From Cristatella mucedo (Eukaryota > Bryozoa > Phylactolaemata > Cristatellidae): DNA of 64,000 bases. Each line of letters starts with the position of its first letter. Within the stretch, counting starts at the first letter, position 1. The notes beneath the pieces were generated by a model. That model saw nothing but the letters and a program-made list of their open reading frames with translations. It searched no databases and was not told where the DNA came from. Positions 27,890-40,690 of this stretch are shown here, one piece after another. The position numbers and the translations under genes were made by a program. Location of the stretch: positions 14,019,001 through 14,083,000 of the forward strand of contig WPIO01000001.1 in NCBI GenBank assembly GCA_009760855.2, in the 5' to 3' direction.

Positions 27890-27945
27890 TTGTGTGTGTA
27901 TGTGTGTGTTCGTGCATGCACATGCACGCGTGAGTGCGTGCCTAC
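27890..27945. repeat. Short GT-rich tract
   Basis: Imperfect (GT)n with GCATGCACATGCAC interruptions. Confidence 0.8.
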
Positions 27946-28639
27946 ACGAGTATTTGGGCACGTGCTTGCGCTAGAATTTCTGGCTGCCTGCCAGGGTAAT
28001 AGCAGAAATATTCGGTGGTCAGAGTACAACTTTGGCGAGAGCACCTGCGAGAAGCCAAGGCCTCTGCGAAACTCTGCCGGCTCGCAGCTGCCAGGCACGA
28101 GATGCCACACACACGAGCTGGTACTGCAGCTGGTATTGCAGTGAGGTCTATCAGGCGGCATCTGACAGAGCTGCTGTAACACCAGGATTGGAGGCAGCTC
28201 AGCTAGTAAAAATGCAGACGGCTCAGGCAATGCCTCGTTTAGTTTCTCTGCACTGGATTCTCTGTATTCCATGTAACCTCTATTGCAAAACTTCTAATGT
28301 ATCCTGCCCAATTCCTTGTCAGCATGCTAACCCAAATTGATTCACTTACTCGACTGTGCAGTAAGCTAATTTGCAATTGTTTAGATTCGGTCCCTCGAAA
28401 GGATTGAAAGGAAAGGATTGGATCGAAGGGGTTGGCTATGCCTTCTGAAGTCACACTTGGCAGCTACCTTTTGACCTGGTCCCTACTTAATGGTCTGCAC
28501 GACACTGCCTCACACTCAAACATGCAGGTACTGTACATATTGCAAGATAAATATCTGTTGAAAGAGTATGAGTTTTTGTACCAACAATTGAAGCTTGAGT
28601 CAGATATGCAGGGCATTGAATATATTCATTACTCAGTAT
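27946..28639. other. Gene-free stretch
   Basis: No gene recognised. The minus-strand frame of 144 codons that crosses 27838-28272 runs partly through the GT tract and shows no known domain. Confidence 0.3.
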
Positions 28640-28770
28640 CATTATATAAAAAATATAATTCCTTAGCATAGCCCCCTAAGAGAACTTAATATCTATCCAG
28701 GCGCATCAATATGCCTGCCACAACGCTGGAGCCCTCGACCTCGGTCGTCAAAGGCATGCACCTTTTACCC
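28640..28770 (-). repeat. SINE (type B)
   Basis: On the minus strand: GGTCGAGGGCTCCAGCG B-box region, GCGCCTGGATAGATATTAAG and a TTATATTTTTTATATAATGA tail. The 5' head is diverged. Confidence 0.68.
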
Positions 28771-29079
28771 CCTCCCATATCCGAGTAGCATTAAACTCAA
28801 AACGTACCAAATGTATTAAGCAAAGGTATCGTCGTGCACGCTTGTCCAGCGTTGACTTCCCACTATCTATCTGGCTGAAGGGAATCTGCAGTTGTCGTAT
28901 GAAAGGTTAGCAAGGCCTTGTAGGATTTCTGTGCTGAAGGGGGAGAGCACACGAATCGTGTTGGTGCTTAAGAGAGCAGCACCACTGGTGGCCTGCATTG
29001 ACCTTGGTGCTAGCTGCTGAGGTGCACGATGTCCTTCCCGATGCACAATTTCCTTCCCACAGGACTCTTCTTCTCCCAC

Positions 29080-30790
29080 AACTCCGTGCTGCACCTCACT
29101 GTCTGTATTTAAGGCTGCCACGAGTGACTTAGTCATGAAATTCATTTCTCACTCAAAGAAGACTACTAGCCCTCTAGATTCTGTTTCCACTATCCTGTTT
29201 CTATGATGCATAGATATGCTGCTGCCATGCATAACTAACATAATAAATAAGTCCTTAGCCTCAGGTCTCTTGCTCATGTGCCTTTCAGAAAGGCTGTTGT
29301 TAGGCCACTGATTAGGAAAGCAACAAAAGACCAAGAGAACTTGAGCAACTTTTGCCCAACCTCGCTACTACCGTTCCTATCAAAGGTACTGGAATGAGTT
29401 GTAGCAGACAACTAAATTCTTACATCGAAACTTCGAACCTAGGAGGTAAGTTAAGTTGCAGTCTCGTTTTAGAGCTAATCACTCCACAGAGTCAGCATTA
29501 CCACGGGTGTGTAACTACCTTCTCAAGGATGCAGACTTTGGAAAAGTCCCAATGCTTGTTTCCTTGATCTTTCGGCAGCTTTTGATACTATTGATCCCCA
29601 AGTCCTTCTTGGGCGCCTCTCATTTCGCCTGGGCATATTGGCACTGCCCTGTAATGGTTTAGATCCTATCTCAGTGGGAGACTACAGAGTACTGATGCAA
29701 GCAGGCAAAGATCACCCGAGTACCCCTAAAGTATGGGGTATATCAGGGCTTTGTGCTTGGTCTGCTTCTTGTCACAATGTTTGCTCGTCCTCTTGCTGAT
29801 GTGAGTGCCAAGCACAATTGTCGCTTTTACTTCTGTGCAGATGAGACACAAATGTACCTGTGCTTTGATCCACCTAAGCCATCCAGCACATCAAACTTTC
29901 ACAACTGCCTTGCTACATGAATGGCTGACATCCATGCGTGGATACTAGCACACTTTCTCAAGTTAAAAGACAATAAAACCAACTTGATCGTTGTGGGCAA
30001 ACCAAGTGTGACCCAGAAATTGTTCAACTTAACACTCAAAATTGGCTCTGTCAGCATATTTCCAATAGAATCTCCACAAAAACCTAGCCATTCTGTTCCA
30101 TAGTGACCTTTCACTAGATGAACACATCTTCCCCACCATCAAGTCCACCTATTGCGAAAATTCGGACCTACTTAGACAGAGATACTGCATCCAGGTTGGT
30201 CCATGCATTTGTGAAATCCTTACAGCTTGTGCAACACTCTTTAGCCAGGCTTGTTTGTCGTGAGCATCGCAGTTTCCACATCACACCACTTCTCGCTGAA
30301 CTGCACTGGTTTCCCATCAAGCAGCTCATCGACTTAAAGGTTCTGTCACTCACTTCCAGGTCCCTTCATTCTCTGGCTCCAGCCTACCTATCTGAACTAC
30401 TTCCCCGCCATACTATGCATCACACCACTGGCTTTTCTGAGTTAAATCGTTTAGTTATACCTCGCACGAACCTCAAATTCTTTGGAGACCGTGCCGTGAG
30501 TTGGTATACTCCTAAAGCTTGGAACTAACTCCCGGTGCACGTCACAACGTCTTCTGACTTGACGACATTTAAAAAGAAGCAAGAAACGCACATGTTTCCG
30601 ACAGCATTTGGTGGGTCCTTGTGATGCTCTTTGTGCGCTTGTGCGTGCTGACACTGTGCGTGCTACCACTAGCCATTTTATTCACACTGTGCATGTTATC
30701 AAAAACATATTATCATGCTTCCTTTGCAGCATATGTAAAGTGCCTAGACAGAGATTAAGTTCCTAGAGGGTGTTACTATTATTATAATTC
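29080..30790 (+). mobile_element. LINE (L2/CR1-like), RT domain to 3' tail, inactive
   Basis: The plus strand, read across frameshifts, carries the RT of an L2-type element in order: a diverged TTSPLDSVS, LLPCITNIINKSLASG, FRANHSTESALPRVCNYLL, DLSAAFDTIDPQVLLGRLSF, a diverged active-site region, SDLSLDEHIF, HITPLLAELHWFPIKQLIDL, SLHSLAPAYLSELLPR, NLKFFGDRAVSWYTPKAWN and TFKKK. The tail is at 30735-30790. Many stops and frameshifts are present, and no endonuclease is visible upstream. Confidence 0.9.
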
Positions 30791-30924
30791 CCCTGCATGA
30801 AGGAAACAGAAAAAGCCAGCTTGCTGAGAGGCTTTATTCTGACCTGTTAAAGACACCATTTGACCGGCCAAGATACTGGCCATGATAAGAGCGGACATCT
30901 TGTAAAGGATTTAAACTTGTTGGG

Positions 30925-31105
30925 CCGTGACAGCCCAGGAGGTAAGCTTCTTGTTCTTTACAACCGAGGTTGTGAGTTTGAATCCTGCTGTGGACAATCA
31001 TTTATTGCCAACTGCAAGAGGTGGTGACAGCCTTTAAAGCTCTCCCACTGATATGCAAATGAAGCTGTTAAATTAGCAAATATTTATTCATTTAATGTTT
31101 TTTGT
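30925..31105 (+). repeat. SINE (type A)
   Basis: GGGCCGTGACAGCCCAGGAG head, GTGAGTTTGAATCCTGCTG B-box, GGTGGTGACAGCCTTTAAAG body, GAAGCTGTTAAATTAGCAAA and a TATTTATTCATTT tail. Confidence 0.78.
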
Positions 31106-33560
31106 ATTTAAACTTTAATGGGCTGGGCTGAATCTTGACCTTATTCGAGCCAGCCACTCATAGATAGCAGAAGCAGATGGTCATGGGCCACCTTCCGGGT
31201 GTTTCACCGTAAGCTGCAACTTCTCCCCTACCCCCTTCCAGCTGACCTGGCTTTAGCACCAAACTGGAGTCTCACTGACTGCTCTAGACTAGTTACGGCT
31301 GCCGAAGTGTTCGAGCTGTCGCCGTCTGGTGCCCTTTGCAGCTATTTCTTCTCCGATCGCTCTGTGCATTTCTGCGGTCGTCTTGCATCGCTCTCTTTTC
31401 TCTCGTTTTCCAGGTCTCTTATTTCCGAATTAGTGTTAACCTTTATCGAGAGCCTGCCAGTCACGGAGCAGGCTTATATATGTCTAGCTAATACGATAAA
31501 TAAAGCATCTGGTCTTGCTGCTCGAGTGTAGCGTGCTGCCCACCCCCAAACTGCTCTATAGAAGCCATCGAGCTGAAAGCTGAGAAAGTGCGCACTCGCT
31601 CCAGCTCGCGCAGGACTGGTGGCAAGGTTAGCTCTCGTGCATTCTTATTTTCTTCAATTCCTGTTTCATCTTTGCTGGTTCCCTCGTCTCACTATCCCAT
31701 ACTCTTCCCACTTCTTCTTGGTCTATTCTACTGACCCAGGTGCGCTGCTTCAGAAAGCATAGGCGGAGAGCAAGACAGGATGCTGGCAAGGATGCCTCGC
31801 GTCCGTCGGCCAGCGAAGCAGCCGGCTCCTGTCGATTTTGGTGGGCAGCCTGCACCGGGCGAGCCCCTCCCCTTTCCCGTTGGACCAGCGTTTGCACGGT
31901 GCCCGGCAGCAAACAGAGCACACCGGGCCCCAGTGTTGATCCGGGCTGCACTAAACCGAGTTGCCTGAGTGCTTTGACATCGGCAGCCTTGCCTATCCAT
32001 CTCGGATTCTCATGTCACTGCAGATCTGGCCGACGAAAAGAGCCCCACCGAGAATGGATCGCTAAGTCGAGAGTGTTGTCTTATTCATACAGCCGTGTCA
32101 TGCTAAGAAAATTCCCATTTTGCCACTCTCTATTCATCCGAACGGGATGACTGTGTGTGGCCTGCACTGCATCGACCGTGGGCCTGCTCAACAAATTTAC
32201 TTAAAATAGCTTCTAATGACTACGATTGATTGATTGTGCAATTGAGTCCACCTCAAACTGAAGGCCGACGATAGCCGGTAGGGAGCCGGGACTACATGCA
32301 TAATTCGATGATCGATGTTGTGCAAGAATAAAGCAACCTCACCGGTAGGCTTCTTTATTCTTGCACAGGCTGACAGTGGGGGGCCAGCTGGTGAGACTCT
32401 GCCTGCAGCAGGCAATGACAGTTCTTAATAGATGCTGCTCTGCTTCCTCCAGCTCTGCCTCTGTTCAGGAGCATCGACCACACAGTACATTGTTTAGTAG
32501 CTGTGAAGTCTCAAAAAGGTATCTCCTCTTACCACGCTTGAATGGAAAAGGACCCAGCTTCGGTACTCTGCAGCTGTTTCCCCCTGGTAATTGCATAAGC
32601 CTAATGGTAGGCAGGAGTGGCCATGTTGAGATGACCATGGCCGCGTGGTAGTTCGTTGCTCAAGAGCTGGCTAAGTAGCATGCTCAAAGCACCAAGTATC
32701 TTTTGGTATATGACCGAAACCATTACAGTTCATTTCCTCCATTGAGAAAAAGTAAGCCGAACAGCTGAAGCACGAATGCTGTCGATAAGTGGGTAAAAAA
32801 CAGTGACTGCAGCAAACGGTCAGAAAAGAAGTGGCAGAATCGGCAGCCAGAACCAACCTTATCTACCGTTTAGCAAACATTGTGAAAGTGATTTTTTTTT
32901 TAGTCAGGGACCTGTGGAGCTAGATCTATCTTTTGCTAATAGTAATAGAGGAAAATTTATCGTGTGCTAAGAGTCTTAAATAAAAGATAATACCCGTGTG
33001 TATATTGTTCTGACAGAACCTGAGAGCAAAAGAAGACAGATACTGCCACAGCTAGCCAGTTACATGTAAAGCAGCTAAAGCACAGTGCGCCTCGTCATTT
33101 AAAGGGGAAATTGTTTGCATCTATCTTCAGTTCGACTGAGAGCTGCCACAGCTCATATTAGCGAAGAAGGGAAAAGTGTTGCCGAGCTTCTCTAGTTTAG
33201 AGACCAGTTTACCAGGCATATTTAGGACGATCTGTTCATGCTAGATGACCATTTTTTGCAGCCCAGCTAGATGGTATCTCGGTGCTACTTGAAGCTGTAG
33301 GGAAGCATGCTGTCGGCTGATAAAGGAGATCCGTTGCAGATGGCTAAACTGTACTAAGCTAGCCGACCGCCTACGGGAACTCCGCGAAAAATTGGACTAA
33401 GTACTTTTCCCCAGTAGCACATAGCTGCAGCCCCTAATCTGTCCTCACTGGCCGGCTAGGATTCGTGACTGTACTTTACCAGCCCCCTGTCATTGCCGAA
33501 AGTCTATGGCCGGTGGGGCAAGGGAGGTAATGATCATCGTGGCCCAGTGACATTTGGCGA
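31106..33560. other. Gene-free stretch with a GC-rich island near 31.7-32.1 kb
   Basis: Overlapping open frames of 60-136 codons on both strands occupy 31628-32150, where G+C rises. None has a recognisable domain or consistent splice sites, and both strands are equally open, which suggests composition rather than coding. The rest shows nothing I can name. Confidence 0.3.
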
Positions 33561-33567
33561 GATTCGT

Positions 33568-33600
33568 GAGGCAGCAGCAGCAGCAGCAGAACAGCAGCAC
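33568..33600. repeat. Short (CAG)n tract
   Basis: A GCAGCAGCAGCAGCAG run beginning at about 33573, flanked by a GC-rich stretch to 33840. Open frames of up to 101 codons cross it, without known motifs. Confidence 0.7.
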
Positions 33601-33857
33601 TTGCCTGGAGTCTGCCTGTCGACAATTCAGCACAGTCGGCTGCTCTGCATGCTCGGCAGACTGCCCTACCCCCTCTGCTCCCCCTTCGGCTGCCTCTCTG
33701 GCGACGATCGCCCTCCGTGCACCCGCCGCCGCACAGCAGCTCTTACAGCGATCGCATTCTCCAGCAACACGCCGACATGGCACCGCGAGGTCGAATGACA
33801 GCGAGATGCGATCAGGAGGGGGTCGTGTGGTGCTCGGCTAGGCATTGCGCACACCAT

Positions 33858-33952
33858 CGATAACTGTAGATCATGCTTCCTTTACAGCGTATGTGAAGTG
33901 CCTAGAAAGAGATAGAATTCTCGGAGGGCACTAAATAAATCCATCATTATTA
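33858..33952 (+). mobile_element. LINE 3' tail
   Basis: ATCATGCTTCCTTTACAGCG, GTGAAGTGCCTAGAAAGAGA, then TTCTCGGAGGGCACTAAATA and ATTATTAG. It abuts the SINE that follows. Confidence 0.7.
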
Positions 33953-33954
33953 GC

Positions 33955-34140
33955 ATTGTGGGTGTGCCGCGATGGCACACTAGGTAAGGTGGTGGCTTTT
34001 CGCGATCTCGGTCCCGAGGTGGTGGGTTCGAATCCTGCTGTGGGCGACTCTGTATTGTTGCTTCAAGCTGTGGCAATAGCCGTAAAGGCTCTTCTTTTGC
34101 TATACAAGGGGGCTGCTAAATCAGCTAGTATGATTATTGG
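33955..34140 (+). repeat. SINE (type A)
   Basis: GCCGCGATGGCACACTAGGT head, GGTGGGTTCGAATCCTGCTG B-box, TGTATTGTTGCTTCAAGC and GCAATAGCCGTAAAGGCTCT body, TATACAAGGGGGCTGCTAAA tail. Confidence 0.82.
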
Positions 34141-35674
34141 GCTTGCTTCCGGTGCCAGAGACCCAGGTCAAAGCACCAAAGCTAAGACATTGTGACGAAT
34201 TCTTTTATGACCAGAGAAAGGTAGTGGAACGCCACCAGAAGCTTTTTCTCTTCACTGCTAGCGAGGCTGTTGGCTCGGAATTATTCACGATCAAAGGCCG
34301 ATCAGAGCTCGAGTTTTGAAGTGCAATCCATCGGCATGAGGAAATCGCTACTACGCCCCAACCCACCCAAGGGCCAACCGGAAGAATACAAGACTGAAGC
34401 AGCCTTTCAGTGGTTACTGCAATTGGCTGCCACATTAATCGCTGCAGTGGCTGCACTTATGCAGTCTTTGTTCAGTGGTACTTGCAGCACCACACAAGTC
34501 TGCTCGAGTAGGAGGGTTTATTCGATTACCTCGTTTCGGTTTGCACCCGAAAGTGTTGAGAGCCTTGTCCCACAAACCAGCGCCGTTCTGGCCCGTAAGG
34601 CTGTGTCTGTAGAATAAGGGTTGCTGGCAGCCTTCAGCCGTCTAATCCAATCCTTGACCTTAAAAAGCCTCAACATAACTAAATCTAGAGCCATGTAACA
34701 GTGGCAGCACTGCAGCTAAAGCAACTGCCCTACGTGATATGAGCGATAGCAAAAGCAGAGTGATTTCCAGAGGCAGACGTTGAAAAACAATACCATTTCG
34801 GAGCTTATTGTACCTACGTGCAAATACTCACACATACCCGCGAAAACACACATTTGCGCACACACACACACAAGCATTCAGTTTTGAATTGGGGATCTAT
34901 TGCCCAATTGAAGGTTACTCACGTCGACATTGTAGAAGAAAACAAGTGGAGCACCGAGAAGGTAACGATCCAAAAACATTCCTGTCTTTCTCTCGTTGCA
35001 GTTCAACCCCAACACGGTTGAAATAACACTAGCGCCTTTTTGAAGGATGGTACCAATACTAGCTTATGATAATCGTATAGCATTCTACCTAAGTAATCAG
35101 TAGTGCAGGCTTTTTTGGGCATCACTTTTTGGCAAGATAGATGGCACCGATGAATAATATTGTCAGATATCTAACTATGAATTTACCAATGTTCACACCG
35201 GGAGGGTCGACCAGAGCATCGACCAACCGATCACGAGACCTTTATATTAATCCTTGCAAAAAGAAGCACGATTGCTCCATGTCAAAAGGACCTGGCCTCA
35301 CAGAGCTAAGTAGCTACGAATTCGTTTGGTGGCTGTCTCTCCTCCCCTCGATCGAGGTTCTATTAGTTGTATCCATACTGGCTAGTTGATATTTTGGCGG
35401 TTACTCCCCAATGCACTAATAATAAATCAGTGTTCGCGATCATCACTCACAATTCTGTCTGTCTCTACGGTGGCTTGCAACTTCAGCAAGTGTTGTACAG
35501 CAATTCTCGAACGTCTTACAGCCGAACACTCCACTGCAAGCAATGAGCCAATGCCTTGAAGCCTGGACTCATAAATAACATCGACAGGACAGCCAATTCT
35601 ATGCCTGCCATGATTGTTAATGTGCATGATTGGTACGGTGGAGATGACAGGACAACAATGCCCAAATGGGTTTG
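34141..35674. other. Gene-free stretch
   Basis: No gene recognised. A short (CA)n of about 14 bp lies at 34858-34872. Confidence 0.35.
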
Positions 35675-35930
<256 letters not shown>

Positions 35931-37170
35931 CCTCTTTTATGTATATCTGCCTCTTTCTCTTTCACCCTCTGTCTGTACCTGCCTCTCCCTGTCCCTCTCT
36001 GTGCTTACATGTCTTCTGCCTTTCTCATTCTGGTTTGTCTGCCTGCTGTATCTGTTATTTTTTAGCCATTGAAGTGCTCCAGAAGTGCAGATTCTCACGT
36101 GGGATGGCTAGGATTAAGCCAATGAGATGGTCACAGGTTCACCGTGCCCAAGAAAGCCAATCACGTCAAGGCTGAATGGATAGCATACTTTCGTGGGTCG
36201 GTTACCTGCTGGAGGGGGCCACCTTTCCTACACTTATATATGTCATAAGTCGAACTTTCTCTTATTATTCAGGCTAGTATGCTAGTGAGCACAGCACTGG
36301 TAAAAGAGCCTCGTAGACATCGCATTCTAGAAGGGTAGCTGTTGTGGGTGTGGCTGTGCAAAACTACATGAGGCAGCATCCGGGTGCAGTTGTTGTCGAC
36401 ATCGGTCAGAACAGCAGCCTATGTCAGTCTGTCAGAAACAGGCTGATGGTGTCTGCCTCTTAGAGCTGGCTGAAAAATTGGGTGTTTTTTAGATCACCGG
36501 GCAGCCATCGGAACCATCATCTGTCACAGCTAGATTTATGTCAGCTTCTGTAGTCACGGAAGCTGTATGGAGTTGTTCCTATCCGGATTGTGTACATCGT
36601 TCCGAGTCGGGTGGGGGCTCTTTGTGACCAAGCGATGCCCATCCTCCACGCAGGAAGTCTCACAGCTGTCGTATCAGGAGGGAAGACTGGCTTTGGCAGG
36701 GAGGACCGACTTTGGCAGGTGCAGCACACAGGTGCCGTCGACCTGTGGTCAGTAAGGATGGCTGCCAGCAGGGCGGTCAGCCTGGAAAAGCAGTCACAAC
36801 AGGAAGCCGACAATGCTCCCTTAGTGTCAGTACGAACAAGTCTGTCTTGCCTCAGAAAATGGCTGTCGATTGACCAACCGATGCTTGACGAGCCCTGGGT
36901 TCTAGAAAGGCATCTGGTGTAGTAAAATGTGATTCGCAGTGACCAGGATTCGGTGCCTCTATGGGAGCTGAACTGTAGGCGTGACTGTTTTGACGACAGT
37001 CAAGTTTAGCAATTCAGCGCTGAGAGCGAAGTATAAAACTAAAAGGCGGCCAAAAGGCTTCGAGGTCTCTGCAAGTAGACTCTCCATAGATAGCCTACGA
37101 AGGGTGAGAGGGCAGAGCGAGCTTAACCGGAATGAATGTGGTTACGTTGATGTCGGCTTTGTGTGCACGC
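35931..37170. other. Gene-free stretch
   Basis: No gene recognised. Open frames of 90-110 codons on both strands at 36541-36922 have no known motif. Confidence 0.35.
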
Positions 37171-37174
37171 GTAT

Positions 37175-37342
37175 GGCCACCCCTGGTTTGGTCCAGGGTG
37201 ATGGTGCTCGCCTTTCACGACCGAGATCAATATGCTTGCCTTGGACCACTGACCTCGTGGGCTCGAGCCCTTTGGCAAATGTGAAGCACCTGGATAGAGA
37301 TTTAGTTCTCTTAGGGCGCTATGCAGATGAATTATATGTATA
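37175..37342 (+). repeat. SINE (type B)
   Basis: CCTGGTTTGGTCCAGGGTGA head, GACCTCGTGGGCTCGAGCCC B-box, GGCAAATGTGAAGCACCTGG, ATAGAGATTTAGTTCTCTTA, GGGCGCTATGCAGATGAATT tail. A type A SINE follows directly. Confidence 0.8.
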
Positions 37343-37359
37343 TTTTTGTGTTTCCACCG

Positions 37360-37535
37360 ACCTGTGATATTACACTAGGTAAGGTGGTTGCTTTCACGAC
37401 CTTGGTCCCGAGGTCGTGGGTTCGATTCCTGCGGTGGGCGATTCTTTATCGCCACTGCAAGCGGTGGTGATAGCTATAAAGGCTCTTCTGTCGCTATACA
37501 AAAAGAGGCTGTTCAATCACCTAGGATTTATTTAT
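37360..37535 (+). repeat. SINE (type A)
   Basis: The clearest type A copy: ATTACACTAGGTAAGGTGGT head, B-box GGGTTCGATTCC at 37418-37429, GCGATTCTTTATCGCCACTG and GCGGTGGTGATAGCTATAAA body, CTGTCGCTATACAAAAAGAG, then a TTTATTTATTATTTA end. The first 10-15 bases of the head have diverged. Confidence 0.85.
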
Positions 37536-38884
37536 TATTTATCAGTCGTTATGCTATGGTATAACTGTACCTTCTACTCTGCAAGTATAGGCAATTATTA
37601 CCGGGCAGTGGAGTGAAGACAATTCTATTAAGCAAGCTAATGGCTGAAATTATTTCTCGGGTTACACTAAACACTTTCACCAACTTTGCCTGGGAGAGTT
37701 GACTGTCTAATCATGATACTGAGCAATGCATCGGTAGCTGTTGCGAACCTGGCTCTGCCTGTTCCTGATAAAAAAAAATACGAAATGCAGATACCGATTT
37801 TATGTCTTGGCGTGTGCACCAAGAAAACCTCCCATACCAAGGGATCTAGCTGTCAAATGGTTCACGAAGCAGGCAAGCAGGCTGTCTTCTTCTGCTTGGG
37901 AATGCACCTTAAGGGCATGGTTGAATTAGACGAAACACAGCCGACTGCGGCTGTCACCTCTGACACTGACACAAAACAGACCGCTGAAGCCTAACCGTGG
38001 CAAAATAACGAAGAACTGGGCCAGCCCAGCAGACCAACTAGGACGATACCACTCATCTGTGCACCGGAGGAATGCAGTGGGTAGCCGGCACTGAGCAGCA
38101 GGCTTTAAACATAGGAAAATGGCTCTCGGTGTCTCTGGAGAATGATTTGCTGATCGATGTAGTGTATCCAGCTGTTTTGTGAGTCCTCATTATACCGAAA
38201 ACATTTGGGAAATGACTATCACCACTCGTCTGCTTATTGACACGCTAGCGAAAGGTCACGCAAGGCTGGCATGGCAGGACCACCCACAGAGAGTCCCCTC
38301 AGGATGAGCCACTGTTCCAGGCAGCCAGAACCGAATATAGCTGCTCCGAAAACAAGATATCCTCTTTTCCAAGCCGCCAGCTGCCCAATAAGGCCTAGGG
38401 AGCCCGATGTGTTGTAACTCCTGGTAACAACAGGTTCCGATGCCTTGCCTACCCCAATACCTGTGAAAGCCAGCATAGGAGCCTAAAAACCATCGACCGT
38501 CGTGGTAGGATTTGCCGAACAAAAGGAATAAAACCGTTTGGGGGCCAGGCTCTCTCATTGTTCTATCGTCGACGTTGGAAAAATTGTGTCGATGGGCGAT
38601 GCTCGGAGAAGAGTACTGGCGACAGCAATGGGCTATATGTGCCCCTAACTCGTCACGTGCGATTGGTAGAAGATTGGGCTGGTGCCACAAACATGGAGGA
38701 CAGCGAACACATACAACTCCTTCTGGCTGCTTTATTTTGCAGCCAGTATATTTTTTCTTCCATTTTGATTGCTTCGTCTGACCGGGTGCTTTCATTTTGA
38801 CCGTTCGGTTTTCCTGCAATCGTTTAGGTGCACGGCAAGTGTGGGATCTTGCTGTGCTCGAAACATTAACTGTATAGGGTGATT
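37536..38884. other. Gene-free stretch with a 187-codon open frame
   Basis: A minus-strand frame at 38819-38256 is 187 codons long but shows no known domain, and its composition looks like translated non-coding sequence (Trp, Cys and His scattered). The plus strand is also open over part of it. I do not annotate it as a gene. Confidence 0.3.
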
Positions 38885-38889
38885 ATACA

Positions 38890-39185
38890 GGTTCTTCCAA
38901 AATCCAAAACTCTATACTCACTGAAATCACATCTCCTGACTTGACAATATTTAAAAGGAAGATACCAGCCACCTGTTCCTTCCAACATGTGCTCCAAAGT
39001 CTGTTTGAGTTGTTCTTTTTGTGCTTACCCGTGCTGAAATTATACGCGTTATTATCACTCATCCGTTTACATGCTTACTTTTCAGTCTATGTAAAGGACA
39101 TACAAAGAAGTTTAGCTCTCTTAAGGAATTGTACAAATGTTTTATTATCATCATTGTTTTTATTAGTATTATTATTATTACTATT
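38890..39185 (+). mobile_element. LINE 3' fragment
   Basis: ACATCTCCTGACTTGACAAT and ATTTAAAAGGAAG (SPDLTIFKRK) match the C-terminal end of the LINE RT frame. A 3' UTR follows, with GTAAAGGACATACAAAGAAG, CTCTCTTAAGGAATTGTACA and an ATTATTATT tail. Confidence 0.72.
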
Positions 39186-39312
39186 ATTCTTAAAGCTGAG
39201 TGTCGTTTTTTCGTATGACTGCTTACGCTTGAGATCCTCGTGGGTTTTTGTTCACTTTTCGTTTTGGCTAAAGTGTGTGTTTATTAAAGACATCCTACTA
39301 GACTTTTGACAC

Positions 39313-39316
39313 TGCG

Positions 39317-39373
<57 letters not shown>

Positions 39374-39388
39374 GTATGTATTTGTGTG
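39313..39388. repeat. (GT)n microsatellite
   Basis: About 75 bp of GT repeat with a few T substitutions. Confidence 0.96.
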
Positions 39389-40184
39389 TGCCTGCATGCT
39401 CAAGTGAGCGTTCATGTTTGTGTGCAGGCCGTTCTAGCATCCTATTGAGGATATGCTGCCCGTGGGAAATAGAAGATCACTGTGAATCAGGGGAAATCCA
39501 TGGCAGGTTTTGTAGAGGTAGCTATCACTATTAAGCAGCATAGCTTACAGCTCGAAAGAGGCCTGTCACGACATTACATGCATGCTCTCTCTGGCTCTTC
39601 AGTTGATACCCAGAAATGAGCTCATATTCTGATCCAACTTCTTTTTTTATTTGTTGAACTTTGCACATTCACCTGAACGGATCACAGCAGAAGAAAAGCA
39701 GCCAGATAAACCAAATAGAATGCAGCAGCACCCATTGAATGGTTGCCAGAACCAGTATTATGAGCTACTGTTCGTTCATCGAATGAGCTGGCAACAGACG
39801 ATGAGCTTTGCTGGGATGCCTTTCCAGCCGTTGCATATTAGCTGCAGCACAACTGTCTGTTTTGAATTGATTAGCTTACCAGGATTGATCTGACCTGGTC
39901 AATTAGTTTTTGCAGATCACTCGAACATCGGTGCACCAGCTGGAGAGGTTCGAAGAGCCGCCAGTTGGCTCTTCCTTGGTTAATGGCCGACAGTGGTCGG
40001 CTGTGGGACAAAGGTAGCAGCCTCATCAAAAGCCAGCAAGTCTGACCAGGTGTGCTAGTTGAGTACCTAAGACAAGTACAGTTACTCGAGTGAGCAATGA
40101 ATCCATGAAGTTGAAAAGTGCTTAGGCTCATATTCCATGCTAATATCAGCTCGGATGCTTACGTCGACCTGTGTGAGTGCACGA

Positions 40185-40320
40185 GCAAGTGTGTGTGTGC
40201 GTTATTTGTTGTGTGGTGTTGTGTGCTGTATGTTGTGTAGTGTCGTGTGTGTGTGTGTATGTGTGTGCACGCGTGTGTGTGTTGTGCGGTGTTGTGTGTG
40301 TGTGTGCGCGCGCACGTGCT
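40185..40320. repeat. GT-rich imperfect repeat
   Basis: GTGTGTGTGC, TGTTGTGTGGTGTTGTGTG and GTGTGTGCGCGCGC blocks. No coding content. Confidence 0.88.
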
Positions 40321-40559
40321 CATGTGCATCAAAGGACTACCCAGGATTTAGAAATAGAGCTGACCAAACCTTGCCCAGGTCGCCAATCTTGGCAGGGCTA
40401 AGGTAGACAGGGCAAGCCCAATCCCCTATTTCTTTATCGGGGCCCGCTGTATCTCCTTCTGCTCACCTACGTACTGGGGTTGGTGCGGGTTCACCCGATC
40501 ACATGCACGCCAGCACATGGGTATTATGTTAGCAAAGGGCAGGCCATTTTATAGCAGAC

Positions 40560-40690
40560 AAGCCTTAGTAGCTCTAGCCAATCTAGCAAATTCTTGAGCT
40601 TCACGACTGTAAACCACGAACTAGGTCATGAAGTGCAAACACCTTATTGCTGAGCTTAGACCCAGCTGTGGAGTAAAAGCTTTGACCCAG
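40560..40690 (-). repeat. Degenerate SINE (type C) remnant
   Basis: On the minus strand: GGGTCTAAGCTCAGCAATAA head-like start, CACTTCATGACCTAGTTCGT-like centre, and a weak body. A GACCCAGCTGTG segment is repeated at about 40669 and 40692. Confidence 0.45.

Noticed and set aside
29456-30528. LINE ORFs as host genes
   Set aside because: The motifs are reverse-transcriptase motifs in broken frames, repeated across the window, so they are dead retroelements.
37360-37430. tRNA genes at the GGGTTCGATTCC-type B-box sites
   Set aside because: B-boxes are present, but no complete cloverleaf with a pairing acceptor stem follows, and each is fused to a SINE body and tail.
38256-38819. 187-codon minus-strand ORF as a gene
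   Set aside because: It has no domain, signal or splice context, and its composition resembles non-coding sequence. Such a length can occur by chance here.
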